64,000 bases of DNA from Chenopodium formosanum (Eukaryota; Streptophyta; Magnoliopsida; Caryophyllales; Amaranthaceae): the NCBI GenBank assembly GCA_024500155.1, contig CM044867.1, positions 12,475,632 to 12,539,631 of the forward strand, written 5' to 3'. The notes under the pieces are model-generated. The model was given only the letters and a program-made list of their open reading frames with translations. It was not told where the DNA came from and searched no databases. The number at the start of each line of letters is the position of its first letter. Position 1 is the first letter of the stretch. Shown here piece after piece: positions 11,490-24,661 of the stretch. Position numbers and translations under genes: made by a program.

Positions 11490-12060
11490 AACGTCGCTCC
11501 CATTTTATAAGGGAACACTCTTTTTTTTTTTACATGAATGGACAATTTTGCCCTTTTTGCAAGTTGTAGTATAAAATTAAAGCTTCTTTGTTAGTCATGA
11601 CCTTTATCTAATCTTCCGCTTGAAATTTCCGGAAAAACCTAGGAGGATTCGGAAATACCAAGGGGATCCTCCGTGGTTTTTTCGAAAATTTTGGGCGGAA
11701 GTCCTGAGTTTCGATTTATTTATTTATTTTTCAAAGCTTACCTATTCGCCGCTGCCAATGCCGCCACCGCCCAAGCCCCGACCGCCGTAGGTCACCCTAA
11801 TTCGCCACGGATCAACCATCCCTTTGTCACCTCCTTCAATTGGTGGTTGTCGGTGGTGGTGTGTTTTGTTATTTTATTTATTTTTTAGTTTAAGATTTTA
11901 ATTAATTTAATTTTTATTTAATTTTTAGAGAGATAAAATGAGAGTTTGATTGTGAGATTAGAGAGTGAAACATGTGAGTCGGTGAGTGGAAATTCCGTAT
12001 TTATATGCTAAGGGTAAAAATGGAAGTTCCTTAAAAATGCGAGCGTTCCCTTATAAAAAG
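11490..12060. mobile_element. Probable Mutator-like non-autonomous element with GC-rich insert
   Basis: The left part (CGCTCCCATTTTATAAGGGAAC, about 11493) and right part (GCGAGCGTTCCCTTATAAAAAG, about 12037) are inverted and diverged. Inside is a GC-rich stretch (11750-11860) unlike its AT-rich surroundings. The right half (GAGAGATAAAATGAGAG, then CCGTATTTATATGCTAAGGG) has an inverted relative at about 32100-32260, so this is a dispersed family. I could not fix exact ends or the TSD. Confidence 0.45.
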
Positions 12061-12570
12061 TCAATGAGAGGCTAAGCTTGTAGAATGTTATTTTCTTGTC
12101 ACATGTAAATAAAATCACCCTTATCAACTCGTAGCTTTCTTACCTAGGGGCCTATGTGTTCTTTGCCTTGAAATGTCCTATGAATATACTTTGAAAAATG
12201 TGTTGTTATTAATTCCAACTTTGTACCATTTACTTTCACTAATCCCAAGTATCGATTATTCCAACCAATATCCAATTTCATACCAGAAACCGACCCCACC
12301 TAATCCAATTCCGGGTTTGGAAACCCAAAACATAGTCTCGTCCCCCCTCTCTCTCCCCTCAAGTTATAGCGTAAAACAAAGACCTTGATGGTGAAAATCC
12401 TGACTCAAATTCATGAAAACCCCAAAATTCAGAAATCTCTCTTGTTCATCAACAACAAGATCTAAAACTAAAACCTCAGCCTTTCCTTCAACTCTGTCGA
12501 TCTAAAACCCCTTTCAGCTCGCAAGATCTGAAAACCTAAGCGCGCAACATCTCTTCCTGACGCGCGTGCC

Positions 12571-14842
12571 ATGAGTGGACGCCGCCCTGCTCAGCCCGCT
12601 AGTCGCGCCATCAGTGGCCCTTCTGCTAAGTCAGCTTCTCTCTCTTACTTTCTCTGATTCTCTTTCCCTAATTTTGATGTGAATTTGTGATTGTTTTATT
12701 ATTTAATTTGATTAGGAAAGTAAATATGACTGAAATTAATTTTGTTAATTCATTCATCAAAGGGTTTTGAGATTATATGGAAAAGTTTTAATTATGGGAG
12801 CTTAGTTAGTCATTATTTACCCTCGCATTTATCTCTTTCGAAGTATTATTATTCAATTAATCGATTCGAGAGGATGCTTAATGTTTCGTGTTTTCGATTG
12901 TGTTAATTTGAGTAGAATTTTAGAATTGAACTTGTTCTTTAGTTTAATAGTTAAGGTTATGGGTCAGAATGTTAGGCTTTTACGAAGGAGTTTGTTTGAA
13001 GGTGAGTGTAGTAGAGATGCGAATGTTGAGATGGATAAAGTTGCGTTTTTGTTTATTTCCGAAGTTGAATATGCTGTGTTTTTATCAGTTCTGCAGGAGC
13101 ATCATCGCCTACTGTTCCTCCGAACTTTGGTGGAGCGGATTGGTCTGGTCATGGCCCGGGTTCTAAGACAGGTTCTCTATCAGGGATTGCTACACAACCG
13201 CCTCGGACTTCCCTGAGCACGAGCGCTGGTGGCTCTGCACTTGGATCATCACAGCTTTCGTGCAGACCTTGGGAAAGAGGAGACCTACTCAGGCGACTTG
13301 CCACATTTAATCCTGGGAATTGGTTTGGGAAACCAAAGGTTCGTACCTTGTGTTACTAATGATATGGATTTGATGTTAGCTTTCTTTCTTTTGTCATGCA
13401 ATGTCACATGGTGTTTAATGTGTTATACTTTACTCTCTTTACTATAATTGACCCTGCCTTTAGAATTTTATTCGTTCACTCCAAAGTTTAATATCATTTT
13501 GAAAGAAGGACAATTTGATGTTCATATGTTGAGTGGTTTTTGGGACTAAGTTTTTTCAATATTGCTTTTGGTAATGTGATAAATCCTTTATGTTTCGGAC
13601 TTAAACTGGTCTGGACCTTGATTTCAATTTTGTGCAACTCGAATGGTAGCTCCTGACTCGAGGGGGAATATTCGACCCAACTATTGCCCAATTGGATGGT
13701 TTATCTCATGATTGGTTTGGCTTAGACATAATAGGATGGTAATGTTCAAGAGTAAGTAAAGGGCAAGTCCCCAAGGAGATGAATAAAAGGGCAAGAGCTT
13801 GATCGTTTGTTGTGGTTAAACTTTTGGACAACAATATCTTTTTTTTTTCCTTCTTAAATGTGAGACCGCTTAAAGATGTTAGTTGTGTTCAAGAGCTTCC
13901 ATCAATAGGTCATATGCACAAATTCAACCTCAATGTTCAGGGTGAGATATGATGATTTGAACCGCTGAAGCTGACTAGTTGCACAATTGGTGGTGCAAAT
14001 TGTGCAAAACAGGAATTAATGCACATTTTAATGTATGCACAATTATGCACTGACATCATTGTGGCTAAAATTTGAATTTTCTTTAGTTTAAGTAAAATGA
14101 TCTTAGCCTTTCCTTTGCAGTTACCAAGGTCTCATATTAAAAATTTATTTGGAGATACCTGACTTAGTTGTAGACAATGATGCACGGATTCGTCAGATGG
14201 TAGCCGTCTCCCGTATCGGAAACGTTTCGGGGACGGGTACGGTACGGGTACGGCTTGGAAACGTCCCCAAGGCGTCCCCTTCGAAAGTGGTACGGCAAGC
14301 CAATTTGGGGACGGCTAGCCTCTTGCTCGGATACGTATCGGGGACGGCGTGGCTCATTTTCTGACGTTTCCTTAGGATTTCAGCCCAAATTTTCAGAAAA
14401 AAAACCCCAAATTAGTGAATTACTAACCTAATTTTCGATTTCCCCCAAATCTCAAAAACCCTAACAATTGCGAACAGCGATTCCCTTAGAGGTGCGACTT
14501 AATTCAATCCTCTACGGTGACCGGAGGCAACTGGCGAGTGGCGACTACTCCGACAACGGCGAACGAGGCTTCGACTTGTTACTGTTCCTCTTTCTTCTCT
14601 CTCTATTCTGCACTTCTGCTTCTAGCTCTCTTTTTTCTCTTTCTTCGCAGCTTCGCACCTTTTGTTTTCTTTTTTTCTTATTTCTTTTTTTATTTTTTAT
14701 TTATTTACGTGAATAATGTGATTAATATTGGTTAGTAGCCTAGTACGGAATATCTTACAAACAGTACAGCAGCATGTGATTCTTTTTATTTTTTATTTGA
14801 AGTCACTATAGATGTCAGTGGTGTAGAAATCAATTACTTGTA

Positions 14843-14873
<31 letters not shown>

Positions 14874-17277
14874 CTTTTTCCGTTTTAAATGGTACTCCGT
14901 ACTATAATTTGTGTTTGTATAGATTATTTTTAATTTTTTTTTTTTTTTTTTTTATATTCCATGGATTTATATTTTGCTCATTTTTTGCCGTATCCAATCC
15001 GTACCCGTTTTTTAAAATTTTGATTTTGCCGTATTCCGTCCCCGTTTCCGTACCCGTTTTTGTCCCCGTATCCGTTTCTGTGCAACTTAGGTTGTAGACA
15101 CCCTATAAAAAGGGATGTATTAGCTTAAAATCAGACTTAAGATTATTGAAGAGTTGAGCATTACTTTCACCTCTGAGTGCTTATGCTCCTTCCACAGCAG
15201 ATCATTTTAACCTTGTTTCATCGAACTTGGTGATTAATAAGTTCATGTTTTACCCTTTTATTGCTTTATCCTAATCTTATCCTAATTTCACACAACCCTA
15301 AAAATAAGGGACAAAATTATGAAATTTGGAAGTTTCCTTGAAGATTTTGAATTGTATTGAGACAATTTTTTTTCAAGAACAAATCTTTATTTAGGTGAAA
15401 AGACCAATTACTAGAATCAGCCAATCAGTCACCTAGTCTGTTCCTCCAATTCCAGTTTGTTGTTGTACATAGGTGCAAGTCTACACTCTACACCCTTAAA
15501 AGCCGATAACTAATTGTCAGCCGATAACTAATTGACTGTTAGTGAGTGTCCCTTTTATTTATTTATTTTTTATAGAAGTGGTTAGGGGAAGCATAAATTT
15601 GAATACTTGTACAAATAATAGTCTATAATAATTCCATAAAAATGATGAGTGTAATGATAATATAAAACTCATTTAGCATATGGAGTCCACAAGAATCACA
15701 TCCCACTTATATATGACTCAACATATGATTGATTAATATAAGTTGACCTAAAATTTCTCTTGATATCTTAAAATCCATTCATGCACCGAAGGACCTCATT
15801 TCAGCTCATTTTTAGAGCTTCTTTACGATGACCGGGAATGCTTGTGTGTCAACAATGCTCACGAAGATGCTCCCTGTGACGCTTGAGTCTCACTCCCTTT
15901 CAAGAATCACATCCCACTTATATATGGAGTCCACAAGAATCACATCCCACTTATTTGGACTCAACATATGATTGGTTAATATAAGTTGACCTAAAATTTC
16001 TCTTGATATCTTAAAATCCATTCATGCACCGAAGGACCTCATTACAGCTCATTTTTAGAGCTTCTTTACGATGACCGGGAATGCTTGTGTGTCAACAATG
16101 CTCACAAGATGCTCCCTGTGACGCTTGAGTCTCACTCCCTTTCAAGTTAGGAGATTAGAATAGTTGATAACTTGTAATCCGCATCCTAAGACTTGTGAAG
16201 TGGCTTGAGAAAAGGTTCATGCTAAAGAGAGGAAGGTAGGCTTAGGTGTTGGCTTCACATCTGCATTGCTGCAGGTAGTTCATTATACTATTTAATAATG
16301 AATTTCATATTGGAATTCCATGCTGTAGAGAGCGATTCTTCTTCTTTTTTTTTTTTTTTTTTTTTTTTCTTTTCCCCATCTTATTATTATATATATAAAA
16401 AAATAAGAATACTGAAGATACTTCTGATTATTGGTAGACTCTTTTGCAGTAGAGGAAAATGCAGGCAGGCTACTGATTTTCTGAATTAATAGTGTTTTTT
16501 TTGTGTGTGTGTGTTTTGTCAAATTGTAAATTGTAAGTCTTTCATGTGTAAATGCAGGCTGCTAGTTCATTAGCTTGTGCCCGTAGAGGATGGGTAAATA
16601 TTGGTATTGATAAGATTGAATGTGAGACATGTGGTGCAAGCCTTAAATATGTTACGACTGCTGGCTGGATGTCTTCTGAAGGTGAATACTTGTTTTTAGC
16701 TTTGGCTTTGCATTTTGTTTATCTATTAACTGCTTTGATGATGCTTGAAACATATTAGTGAGGGAAATTAACAATATCTTTGGCTATTTAGTGTCAGTTT
16801 GGAACCTGTGAAAGAACTATATAAACTGCTCCTATTAATTTGTTCCTTAAGCTTGCCTTTGATGAGGTCAAACTCTGGAGAACTTCTGGAATCTGAGTAG
16901 ATGATAAATTTTCAATCTGTTAGTCCTTCACAAGTTCGTAATTTTTTATTTATTTATTTATTTTAAATTTTTTGTTGAGTCTAGGAAAGGTTTTTGCTCA
17001 TGAGATTTTTTTTTTTAATTATGATTTCTTATGGTTATATGGAGTGCTTTCTCTAATGAAGCCTCTTTTGTTGGGTTGGCGAACTTTGCTTACTTGCTTT
17101 TTAATACGAGAACCATGAGAAGAAAATAAAGCAGTTGCAGTTGGGTTGTTCTTAACTGGCATCTCACAGTAAAGTGGAATGGATTGCTGAGTTCGCAATG
17201 TTGTTTCATCCATTGTTAACAATAACTATTCTGAAATTTAACAGCTGAAATATTGTACTTCATTTTTTTTAATGGAC

Positions 17278-17321
<44 letters not shown>

Positions 17322-18040
17322 GGGATACTATTCGCACATTGTACTTGGACTAGTTTTTTGTGATTTATAGCTACGAGAGAACAATCGTGTGGGATATTGT
17401 TTGAATCGTCTCAATTGTATGTTTTATTAATATCAAATTTTTTACATGTTCATAATTAGAGATATTAATTGTTAAAATTGTTTGTTGGCAAATGTGATAA
17501 ATGAGCTTTGTCAACTAAGAAAAGAGGGTAACTAATGGCCAAGTTTTTTTTTTTCCATGACGGACACAAGTGTTGTGTTTTTGACCATTTGGGTTGCAAT
17601 ATGCCATATCGCCCATATGTATAGATTGATTTGGCCTTTCAGCCAATTATATAAGTGTAAGTCTATAACAAGCCAACTTCATCCCTTGTGAGCGACATTT
17701 CTTTCTTTATTTAGAGGTGTATCATGGCCTGCATCTAGAAGCCCTTATTGTTTTTTGTTTTTCTCCCCTCATTTATGAAATATGATCTATTTGTTAAAGG
17801 AAGGCTTGGTTAATCATCTATTTTCATTTTCTTTGGGTTGGGTTTTTAACTAATAGTGTTAGTAGCCTTAGTAAAGTATGTAGAATTTGATTGACCTTAG
17901 AAGTTGAAGATGTAATTTATGTATTTTGACATGTGAGATCTAACAGAAAACCATTCCTATTCTGACATTTGCTCTGGTGTTCTTTTCCACATCCTTTCCA
18001 CTTTCTAGTCTCCTGCCAATTTATTTATTTATTTATTATA

Positions 18041-18109
<69 letters not shown>

Positions 18110-21100
18110 TTTTTTTTTTTTGTTGTTGTTGCTGCTGTAATCTAGGATTTAAAAGTAAAGGCTATTGCTTATTTGGTCTTTTTAAAGCTGTTTCAATATG
18201 TTGTATGACTTTGTAACTTTGAGTTTAAGGTACCCTAAGTGGGAACACTGAAACCTAAATCGGTAATAGCCAAAATAATTTTTATTGTCTCCAATCATCT
18301 GCAAGTACATTATGACAGAAGTACTTTCTCAGCAACACAACTGTAACTTGCACGTTCCTTTACGAGAGTCAAATTATGCTATTGAAGGATGAACAACATG
18401 ACTAGGGAGAGGTGAAGAAGTAAATTAAGAAGCAATTTTGAATTTTAGATGTGAATAATAATGGGTGATTATATTGAGGTTTTAAGAAAATACTTATTTT
18501 GGGACAAAGAGAATAATTTACTATTACTTTGGAAGGATTTAGTTCTTTAGGATATGCTTTATTCAGAATTCCATATTACAGTGATAATGCATTAACTACC
18601 TAAAACCTAGTCAATTTATAGCTGCACTTGACTGTGGCGTAATTCACACCACCATTAGTTAACATTTATGGACATCAAATTTTGAGTAAAAAAAAAAAAA
18701 AATTGCACATTCAATACAAAATATCTATCAATCAATCAATCAAAGCCATAATCCCATAAGTGGGGTTAGCTACATGAACCAAAAGTGAATATTTTGTATT
18801 GACATCCACAAAAATCTTCCTTCTCCACCCCTTACGTTCAATTACCTCATTCTCATGCAAATCAATGTACTTTGTATCCTTCCTGACTCCTTCCAACCAA
18901 ATCATTTTCGGTCTCTCTTTACCTTGTTTAACCTCTCCATAATCCCACTCTTCGTACCAGTGCACCCTGGGTCTCTGTATTACATGCCTGAACCAACGCA
19001 TATGATTTTCCTTAGTTTGTCTGCAATGCTTGCGACCCCACTTTCTTGCGAATATTTTCATTTTTGATTCTATCTCTTAGAGTGTTTCTGCACATCCATC
19101 TTAACATGTGCATTTATGTAACCTCCATTTTTTTAATGTGCTCCTTAGAAGCTCAACATTCAGTCCAAAACTTATGCACATAAAATCCTTCTCATCCTTC
19201 TCATTTGACCCTGTATGTAGAAATGCAGTTGTATTTTTGATTCCTTAAGTTTGATTAAATTAATGTGCTTTTTGCCTGAACAAATGGTATATTGTTGTGC
19301 TTTTCGTCTCTTCCTATTTTGAAACTTTGTCTCTGTTGCTTAACATCTGCGTGTTCTGCAGCTTTATATCTCTGATTATACTATATCTTCTCGTCACCTA
19401 GGTTTTTTTTTAAAGTCGCGTTTTTGTGTCTCACTTTCTCAAATATCATAATAAATCACTTTGTTCTATGTTTTCAATGAAGCTGATGGTGCAGCTGAAG
19501 AGTTTTCCAAACAGCTTGATTCAGGACACAAGGGAACCTGCCCTTGGAGAGGAAATATCTGTCCAGAGAGCCTGGTGCAGTTTCCTCCAACTCCTCCATC
19601 AGCTCTGATTGGAGGATACAAAGATCGGTGTGATGGGCTCTTGCAGTTTGCTGCACTACCAGTTGTAGCTGCTTCTGCAATTGAGCAGATGCGCATTTCC
19701 CATGGGCCACAAATTGATCGGTTTCTTGCTAACTCTGTTAACTTTTTGATCGGGGAGCCAAGTATTAAGTCAGAAAATTTCTCAGGGATGGATCCCTCTA
19801 AAGAAGAGGCGTTCTCTTTATATTCTCGTGTATGATGTCTTTAAACCAACTTAATTAATTGGACAGTATATGTTCTACTACTTGTTTCCTTACTGTTTCT
19901 TCCTCTCTAAATATCTTGTAGGCACAAAAGCTGATAGCCTTGTGTGGTTGGGAACCTAGATGGCTTCCAGATATCCAGGATTGTGAAGACCATTCTGCTC
20001 AATCTGCCAGAAATGGGTATTCTGTAGGACTGTCTATGAAATGTGGTCATCCTAATGATCCTGGTCCAAGCAAGAAAGCTTTCTCAAGTACAGCCAAAAA
20101 AGATTCTGGCAAGAATGAAGTAATGGGTCCTGAATCTAAATGTGAATCTAGGTCACCGTTGCTGGATTGCAGCTTATGTGGTGCTACTGTGAGAATCTGG
20201 AACTTCATAACTATTTCTCGCCCTGTTTGTGTACTGCCCAATGGCATTGAGATCCCTGAGACAAGTAAAAAGATGGTTTTAACTCGTGGTGTGAGTGCAG
20301 CCAGTGGAATCAGTGGATGGGTGGGTGGTGATGGCATGGAGAAAGAGCAGGCCGAGTACCATGATGAAGCTGCTACTATAGTTGAGGGAAAGCTCACATC
20401 AAATGCAGCTGTTGATTTAAATCTAACTATGGCTGGTGGCTTGTTATCAGGAAATGCTCATGTGCCTGAAATGTCTCAGCAATATCGTGATGTCGACTTA
20501 GGGAAAGATCTAATGATTGGACAACCTTCTAACAGCGAGGTTGGTGATCGTGCTGCTTCCTATGAATCGCGAGGACCAAGTACTCGTAAACGAAGCTTGG
20601 ATGAGGGTGGAAGCACGGTAGACAGGCCAATTTTGAGGATGCAACAGGCTGATAGTGTTGAGGGATCAGTTATTGATCGTGATGTTGATGAAGTTGATGA
20701 TGGTAAGCAGTATCTTGCTGAGCCCTCAAAGCGTGCTCGTGAGTCTGATGCTATTGAAAGGTGTGGGTCTTCATTTCGGAGGGATTCATCTGGTGCAGGC
20801 CCTAGCAACTCGCAAGGCATTGATATTGAAGTAGATGAAAGAAGAATAGATGTATTACAAGGAAATGATGAAGTTCACCGCTTTCCTGCTACTAGAGATT
20901 CAACACATGCATCCTCGGTTATAGCAATGGATACTATTTGTCACAGTGCAGATGATGATTCCATGGAAAGTGTTGAAAATCATCCTGGAGATGTTGATGA
21001 TATTAATTTTCCTTCAGTGGCCATGAATAAGAATGCTGATATGATTGACACTTCAGACCTGAATTATAGTAATCAGGCACAACAAAGTGCCTGTTTTCAA

Positions 21101-24100
21101 CCAGCGGCTGCTCGGGCTGGTGGAGAAATAGGTGTAAGTAGCACAAATGATGACGACGAAGTACTGAACACAGATACAGTTACTGCGCCAGCTAGGGATG
21201 GCCCTAGTATAGGTGTAAGTGGTGGAAGTGTTGGGATGGGTGCAAGTCATGAAGCTGAGATTCATGGGACTGATGTTTTTGCAAATAGGTCTGACAGTGG
21301 TGTTGGTGATGTGGAGCCTATAGCTGAGGTTGTTGAAAATCAGGGACAGACCGGTGAGTTTGCCCCTGAACGTGGATCCAGAGATGGTTTTGTTGAGGAG
21401 ATGAATAAAGAGGATCCTCATGGAGATAGTCAAGACGTTGTATCGCGCTCAATGGGTAGGGCAGATAGTGGGTCGAAAGTTGTTGGTTCAAGGAAAGCGG
21501 AATCTGTAGAAAGTGGTGAGAAGAATAGTGAGATGCAAGTATTAGCCCAAGAACCTAGTGTTCATCCTTCTCTATCTTGCAATGCTATTATGTATTCAGG
21601 CATTGAGGCGTCCAAGGAAGAAGTATCTCAAGGAGGCAAGCAGTCACCTGCTGACGAGGGTGCATATCCAGAGTCGGATTATATGACGACCAATGGAACA
21701 GGTAAATTGCGGTGTTCTTTTAACCGTAGTTTTTCATGCATGCATGTGAGGTTATTGGTCTAACGGTCTAACCATAAGTTGTTGATTCAGCAGCAGGCTC
21801 GAATATAAAATCACGCTAGTTGAATTAATGTTTCTTTTTGCTATAAAATCAGGGCCTGAGGCAGATTTGGTTTTCTCAATGGTGTCTACTTAAAGATTTT
21901 GATATAGTATCAGTTCTTTGTGAGTCTTTAGGTTGTCATGTTTTATTTTTTCCCTTTTACTTCTGTCTCCCTACCCTCATTTTCTGTTTGTCGACATTGT
22001 AATTGAATAAACTGGATCTTGGTTGTGATTCTTGTGAAATGTATTTTGGAGATGAAAGAGCAAGATCAGTGAAACAAAAAAGATTTTTATTTTATTATAT
22101 TTTATTATATTTTATTTTATTTATTTTTATTATTGTTATTTTTTTTGGCAAAAATGGCCTCAACAGCACAAACATGAACTTTAACTAAATAACTAGTAGT
22201 TTTAGCAGCACAAATTTCTTCATTAGGCGCACAAAATATCATGAATGAAACTCAGTACTAGAGATTCAATCAGAGACGGGGAAGGGGAATCTTAAATAAT
22301 TTTTTATTATCAAAGAGCGCCTTGGATTGCTTACCTTGATTGACATGCGGGAAAGTTGATCATCTAAGGTTACATGGGTCATAATAATCCTTAAGGGTCA
22401 ATTTTAAGATCAAATTTAGCAAAAAAAAAAAAAAAAACCCATAGCGCATCGATTTGCGTGCTCTAAAAATGCCTTAGTTAAGGGCTTGGGGTCTATTTGG
22501 AACATAAGGGCCAAATTTGAACTCAAAATTGGCCAAAAAAAACAAAAAATATTAAAGATAGGAATCTCTAGTAGAAACTCCGGTGCAGGATTTCATTTAT
22601 GATATTTCGTGCACCTAATGAAGAAGTTTGTGTTTCTACGCCAACTAATCATGGTTCATGTTGCTACGTACCCTTTGTTAAAAGTTCAAACTAATTTTGC
22701 CTTATTTTATTTATTGTTACAGCGCTAATATATTAAGTTATCTTGAAAACTTTGTGGTTACTTCTGGAGCTTTCAGCCTTTTTCCTTATATACTTAATTC
22801 CAAGTTTACCTTTTAGCTAATATAGCTATTCCCGGTCAATGCATGCAGGGCCTCCAAATGGAGCTAGTAACTTTGAAGGTGCTGAATTTGATCCAATTAA
22901 GCATCACAATAGTTTCTGTCCTTGGGTGAATGGAAATGTTGCTGCAGCTGGTTGCAGCACTGTTGCCAGTTCCTCGGCTGGTGTTGTAGCTCTCTGTGGC
23001 TGGCAGCTTACCCTTGATGCTCTGGACGCTTTTCAATCCTTGGGGCATATTCCAGTTCAAGCTGTGGAATCCGAGTCTGCAGCATCACTGTATAAGGCAT
23101 GTCTCTTGCAGCTTACCATTGCAAATTAAATAATTGCTATTAAATATTGCTGATGTTGGTAGGGAATAGGGAGCATGTATATTGACACCTACTTTGCTTT
23201 TTTGTTGGGTTGATGCTTTGCTGTATAAATATGTTCTTTGCTGGTTTGTAAATGTTATGATATTTAGGATTACTGTCATCTACAATATGCTTAAGTCCGT
23301 GGTTATTCTCATAATATTCTTTGTTTGGTGTTTGAGATTGTATAGACTAAAGTGCAGCTTTCTTTGTTTGTACTCCTGTGTGTGTGTTTTTTTTGTTTTT
23401 TTTTTTTTTTTTTTCAAGTTTTGCAGTTTGACCGGCACATAATTTAAGGTAGCTTAATTGACTTTTATATAACAAGATGTAAGTGAGGTTGTTGGAATTT
23501 CAAAAAAAAAAAAATCTAAAATGTAAGAAACGATAGTGTAGTTAATAGTTTATTGAAAAGTGAACGATGAGAGAGGAGAAAATAAATTTTTTAAAAAATA
23601 AAGTCGGTGTGGGGAACTTGAAAGGAGAGAGTATTAAAATGCAGTAGTTTGCCAAAAAAAGAAAGTGTAACACTTAAACTAAATGGTTGATTAAGGCAAG
23701 TGTAACACTTTACAAAACAAAAAACGGGAGTATCTAAAATGGAAGCTCTGCTAGTTTTGGCGTCCCTTTTGCATGTCTAATTTTGCTGCAAACTACTTCC
23801 ACTGTGTTTTTCTTAGTTGTTCCACTTTGACTTGGCAAGTTGTTCCTTAACATCTTTCATTGTGTAATTATAAAAATTATTTATGAAAATCCTTATTGAG
23901 ATGAATCTGATAAGATCCAATATTAATTTGAATTTATTACATATATATAGCAAAGGATGGTCAAAGTCAAGTGGATGAATACTGTTGAATAGTGTTAAGG
24001 AACGACTAAATAAGCTAAGTAAATTGACGTTTAGTTGTTTCATAATTGGAAATGCTATTAAATGTTTTACCTTTTCAGTTATTGAAATATTCTGATATCA

Positions 24101-24197
24101 GCTTAATTATTTTCTGTAGGATGATCATCTAACTTCTAGCCATAAACTTGTAGCACACAACTCCTTCAGCAAAAGCCGTGGGCAAAGTGGAACTTGA
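12571..24197 (+). CDS. ILP1: ILP1/NIPA (ZC3HC1)-type C3HC zinc-finger protein, seven coding exons
   Basis: Exons 12571-12629, 13089-13338, 16558-16681, 19483-19829, 19922-21701, 22849-23096 and 24120-24197 join without a break into 961 codons plus stop. The family (human NIPA/ZC3HC1, plant IAP-like protein 1) consists of nuclear proteins with two BIR-like modules, and human ZC3HC1 is a nuclear-basket component. Module 1 shows CRPWERGDLLRRLATF, then GW (114-115), CETC (125-128) and H160-x3-C164. Module 2 shows GW (269-270), CSLC (343-346) and, after a long acidic insert of more than 500 residues, H873-x3-C877 and ALCGWQLTLDAL. Basic patches TRKRSLDE and PSKRARES in the insert may be nuclear signals. 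The start is the first ATG of the GC-rich 5' exon; exon 2 uses the acceptor at 13088 because the AG at 13094 would break frame. Length matches plant relatives. Introns are stuffed with repeats, and the last one is GC-AG. Confidence 0.9.
14187..15085. repeat. Inverted-repeat element with GGGACGGGTACGG-type ends in ILP1 intron 2
   Basis: The left block (14190-14340) is rich in CGTATCGGGGACGG and GGGACGGGTACGG. The right block (14985-15080) carries the opposite strand (CCGTCCCCGTTTCCGTACCCG). The middle has two long T tracts and no gene. It resembles a decayed terminal-inverted-repeat element, but no TSD was found. Confidence 0.45.
15678..16146. repeat. Two tandem copies of a 243-bp unit in ILP1 intron 2
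   Basis: Copy 1 (about 15678-15902) and copy 2 (about 15923-16146) share long near-identical runs, for example ATGCACCGAAGGACCTCATT at 15781 and again at 16024, and GATGACCGGGAATGCTTGTG in both. The copies differ at only a few bases, so the duplication is recent. A short third piece of the unit start lies between them. Confidence 0.85.
18043..18106. repeat. AT dinucleotide microsatellite
   Basis: An uninterrupted (AT)n run of about 64 bp followed by a T tract and GTTGTTGTT, inside ILP1 intron 3. Other simple tracts in this gene are T runs at 16347-16368 and 17281-17320. Confidence 0.95.
18719..19200 (-). mobile_element. RTE-type LINE 3' fragment
   Basis: On the minus strand 19061-18732 reads NHMRWFRHVIQRP, then GKERPKMIWLEGVRKD, KGWRRKIFV, and NPTYGIMALID, which is the C-terminal tail of plant RTE-type LINE reverse transcriptase. 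The minus-strand 3' end is the tetranucleotide run (TTGA)n at 18729-18742, the usual RTE tail. Related sequence continues to about 19200. It lacks the RT core, so it is a relic within ILP1 intron 3. Confidence 0.8.
22147..22703. mobile_element. Element with about 100-bp terminal inverted repeats in ILP1 intron 5
   Basis: The left arm (GGCAAAAATGG, then TTTCTTCATTAGGCGCAC and AAATATCATGAATGAAA, 22147-22270) is repeated inverted at 22565-22703 (TTTCATTTATGATATTTCGTG, then CACCTAATGAAGAAG and AATTTTGCC). The interior is non-coding. Long TIRs suggest a Mutator-like MITE. T-rich flanks hide the TSD. Confidence 0.6.
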
Positions 24198-24480
24198 ATC
24201 TTAAGCACAGCATGAGTTATGCTTATGCAGGTAAGCTCACTGTGATACAGAAGACTGTTCTTCATGATTATGTAAGCTCTAATCTCACTTTTGTGGTAAA
24301 GTTGTCAGGGTTCTTGTGCTAGTGACTCTTGGAAATCTCCTTCATCTTTCTCTCTACAATATAATAATAATTATAAAAAAAAAAGGACCACTCATCATAC
24401 TTAAGTAGCAATTGACTCAAGTGCCTTCTAAATCATCGCCAATGATTTTTTATTTTTTTAAAAAACTTTTTTTTTTCTGT
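24198..24480. other. ILP1 3'UTR and flank
   Basis: After the ILP1 stop there is a possible donor GCAGGTAAGC at about 24227, which could begin a 3'UTR intron; I could not identify its partner with confidence. The rest is AT-rich. Confidence 0.35.
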
Positions 24481-24607
24481 GCCAAATCACCATGCCAAGG
24501 ATGGATGTTCTTGCAATCAAAGAGAGGTACTAAAAGTCTAAAACTATCTTATATCCCATTACCAAAACTTGATGCAAGAACATCCATCATTGGCATGGTG
24601 ATTTTGC
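24481..24607. repeat. Hairpin with about 40-bp arms and a 47-nt loop
   Basis: Left arm 24481-24522 and right arm about 24568-24607 are near-exact inverted copies (ACCATGCCAAGGATGGATGT against ACATCCATCATTGGCATGGT), with two mismatches and one bulge. Its size and near-perfect pairing are in the range of a small-RNA precursor or a very short fold-back MITE. Confidence 0.75.
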
Positions 24608-24661
24608 ACCATTTCTAAAAAACTTAAAGCCTAGCCTGCTCACGGGTTCATCCTACCACCC

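Noticed and set aside
14149..14364. A protein-coding exon in ILP1 intron 2
   Set aside because: The composition comes from GGGACGG/GTACGG repeat words that recur inverted at 15000-15080.
19466..19710. Minus-strand frames opposite ILP1 exon 4
   Set aside because: They are shadows of the real plus-strand exon, which has splice sites and family motifs.
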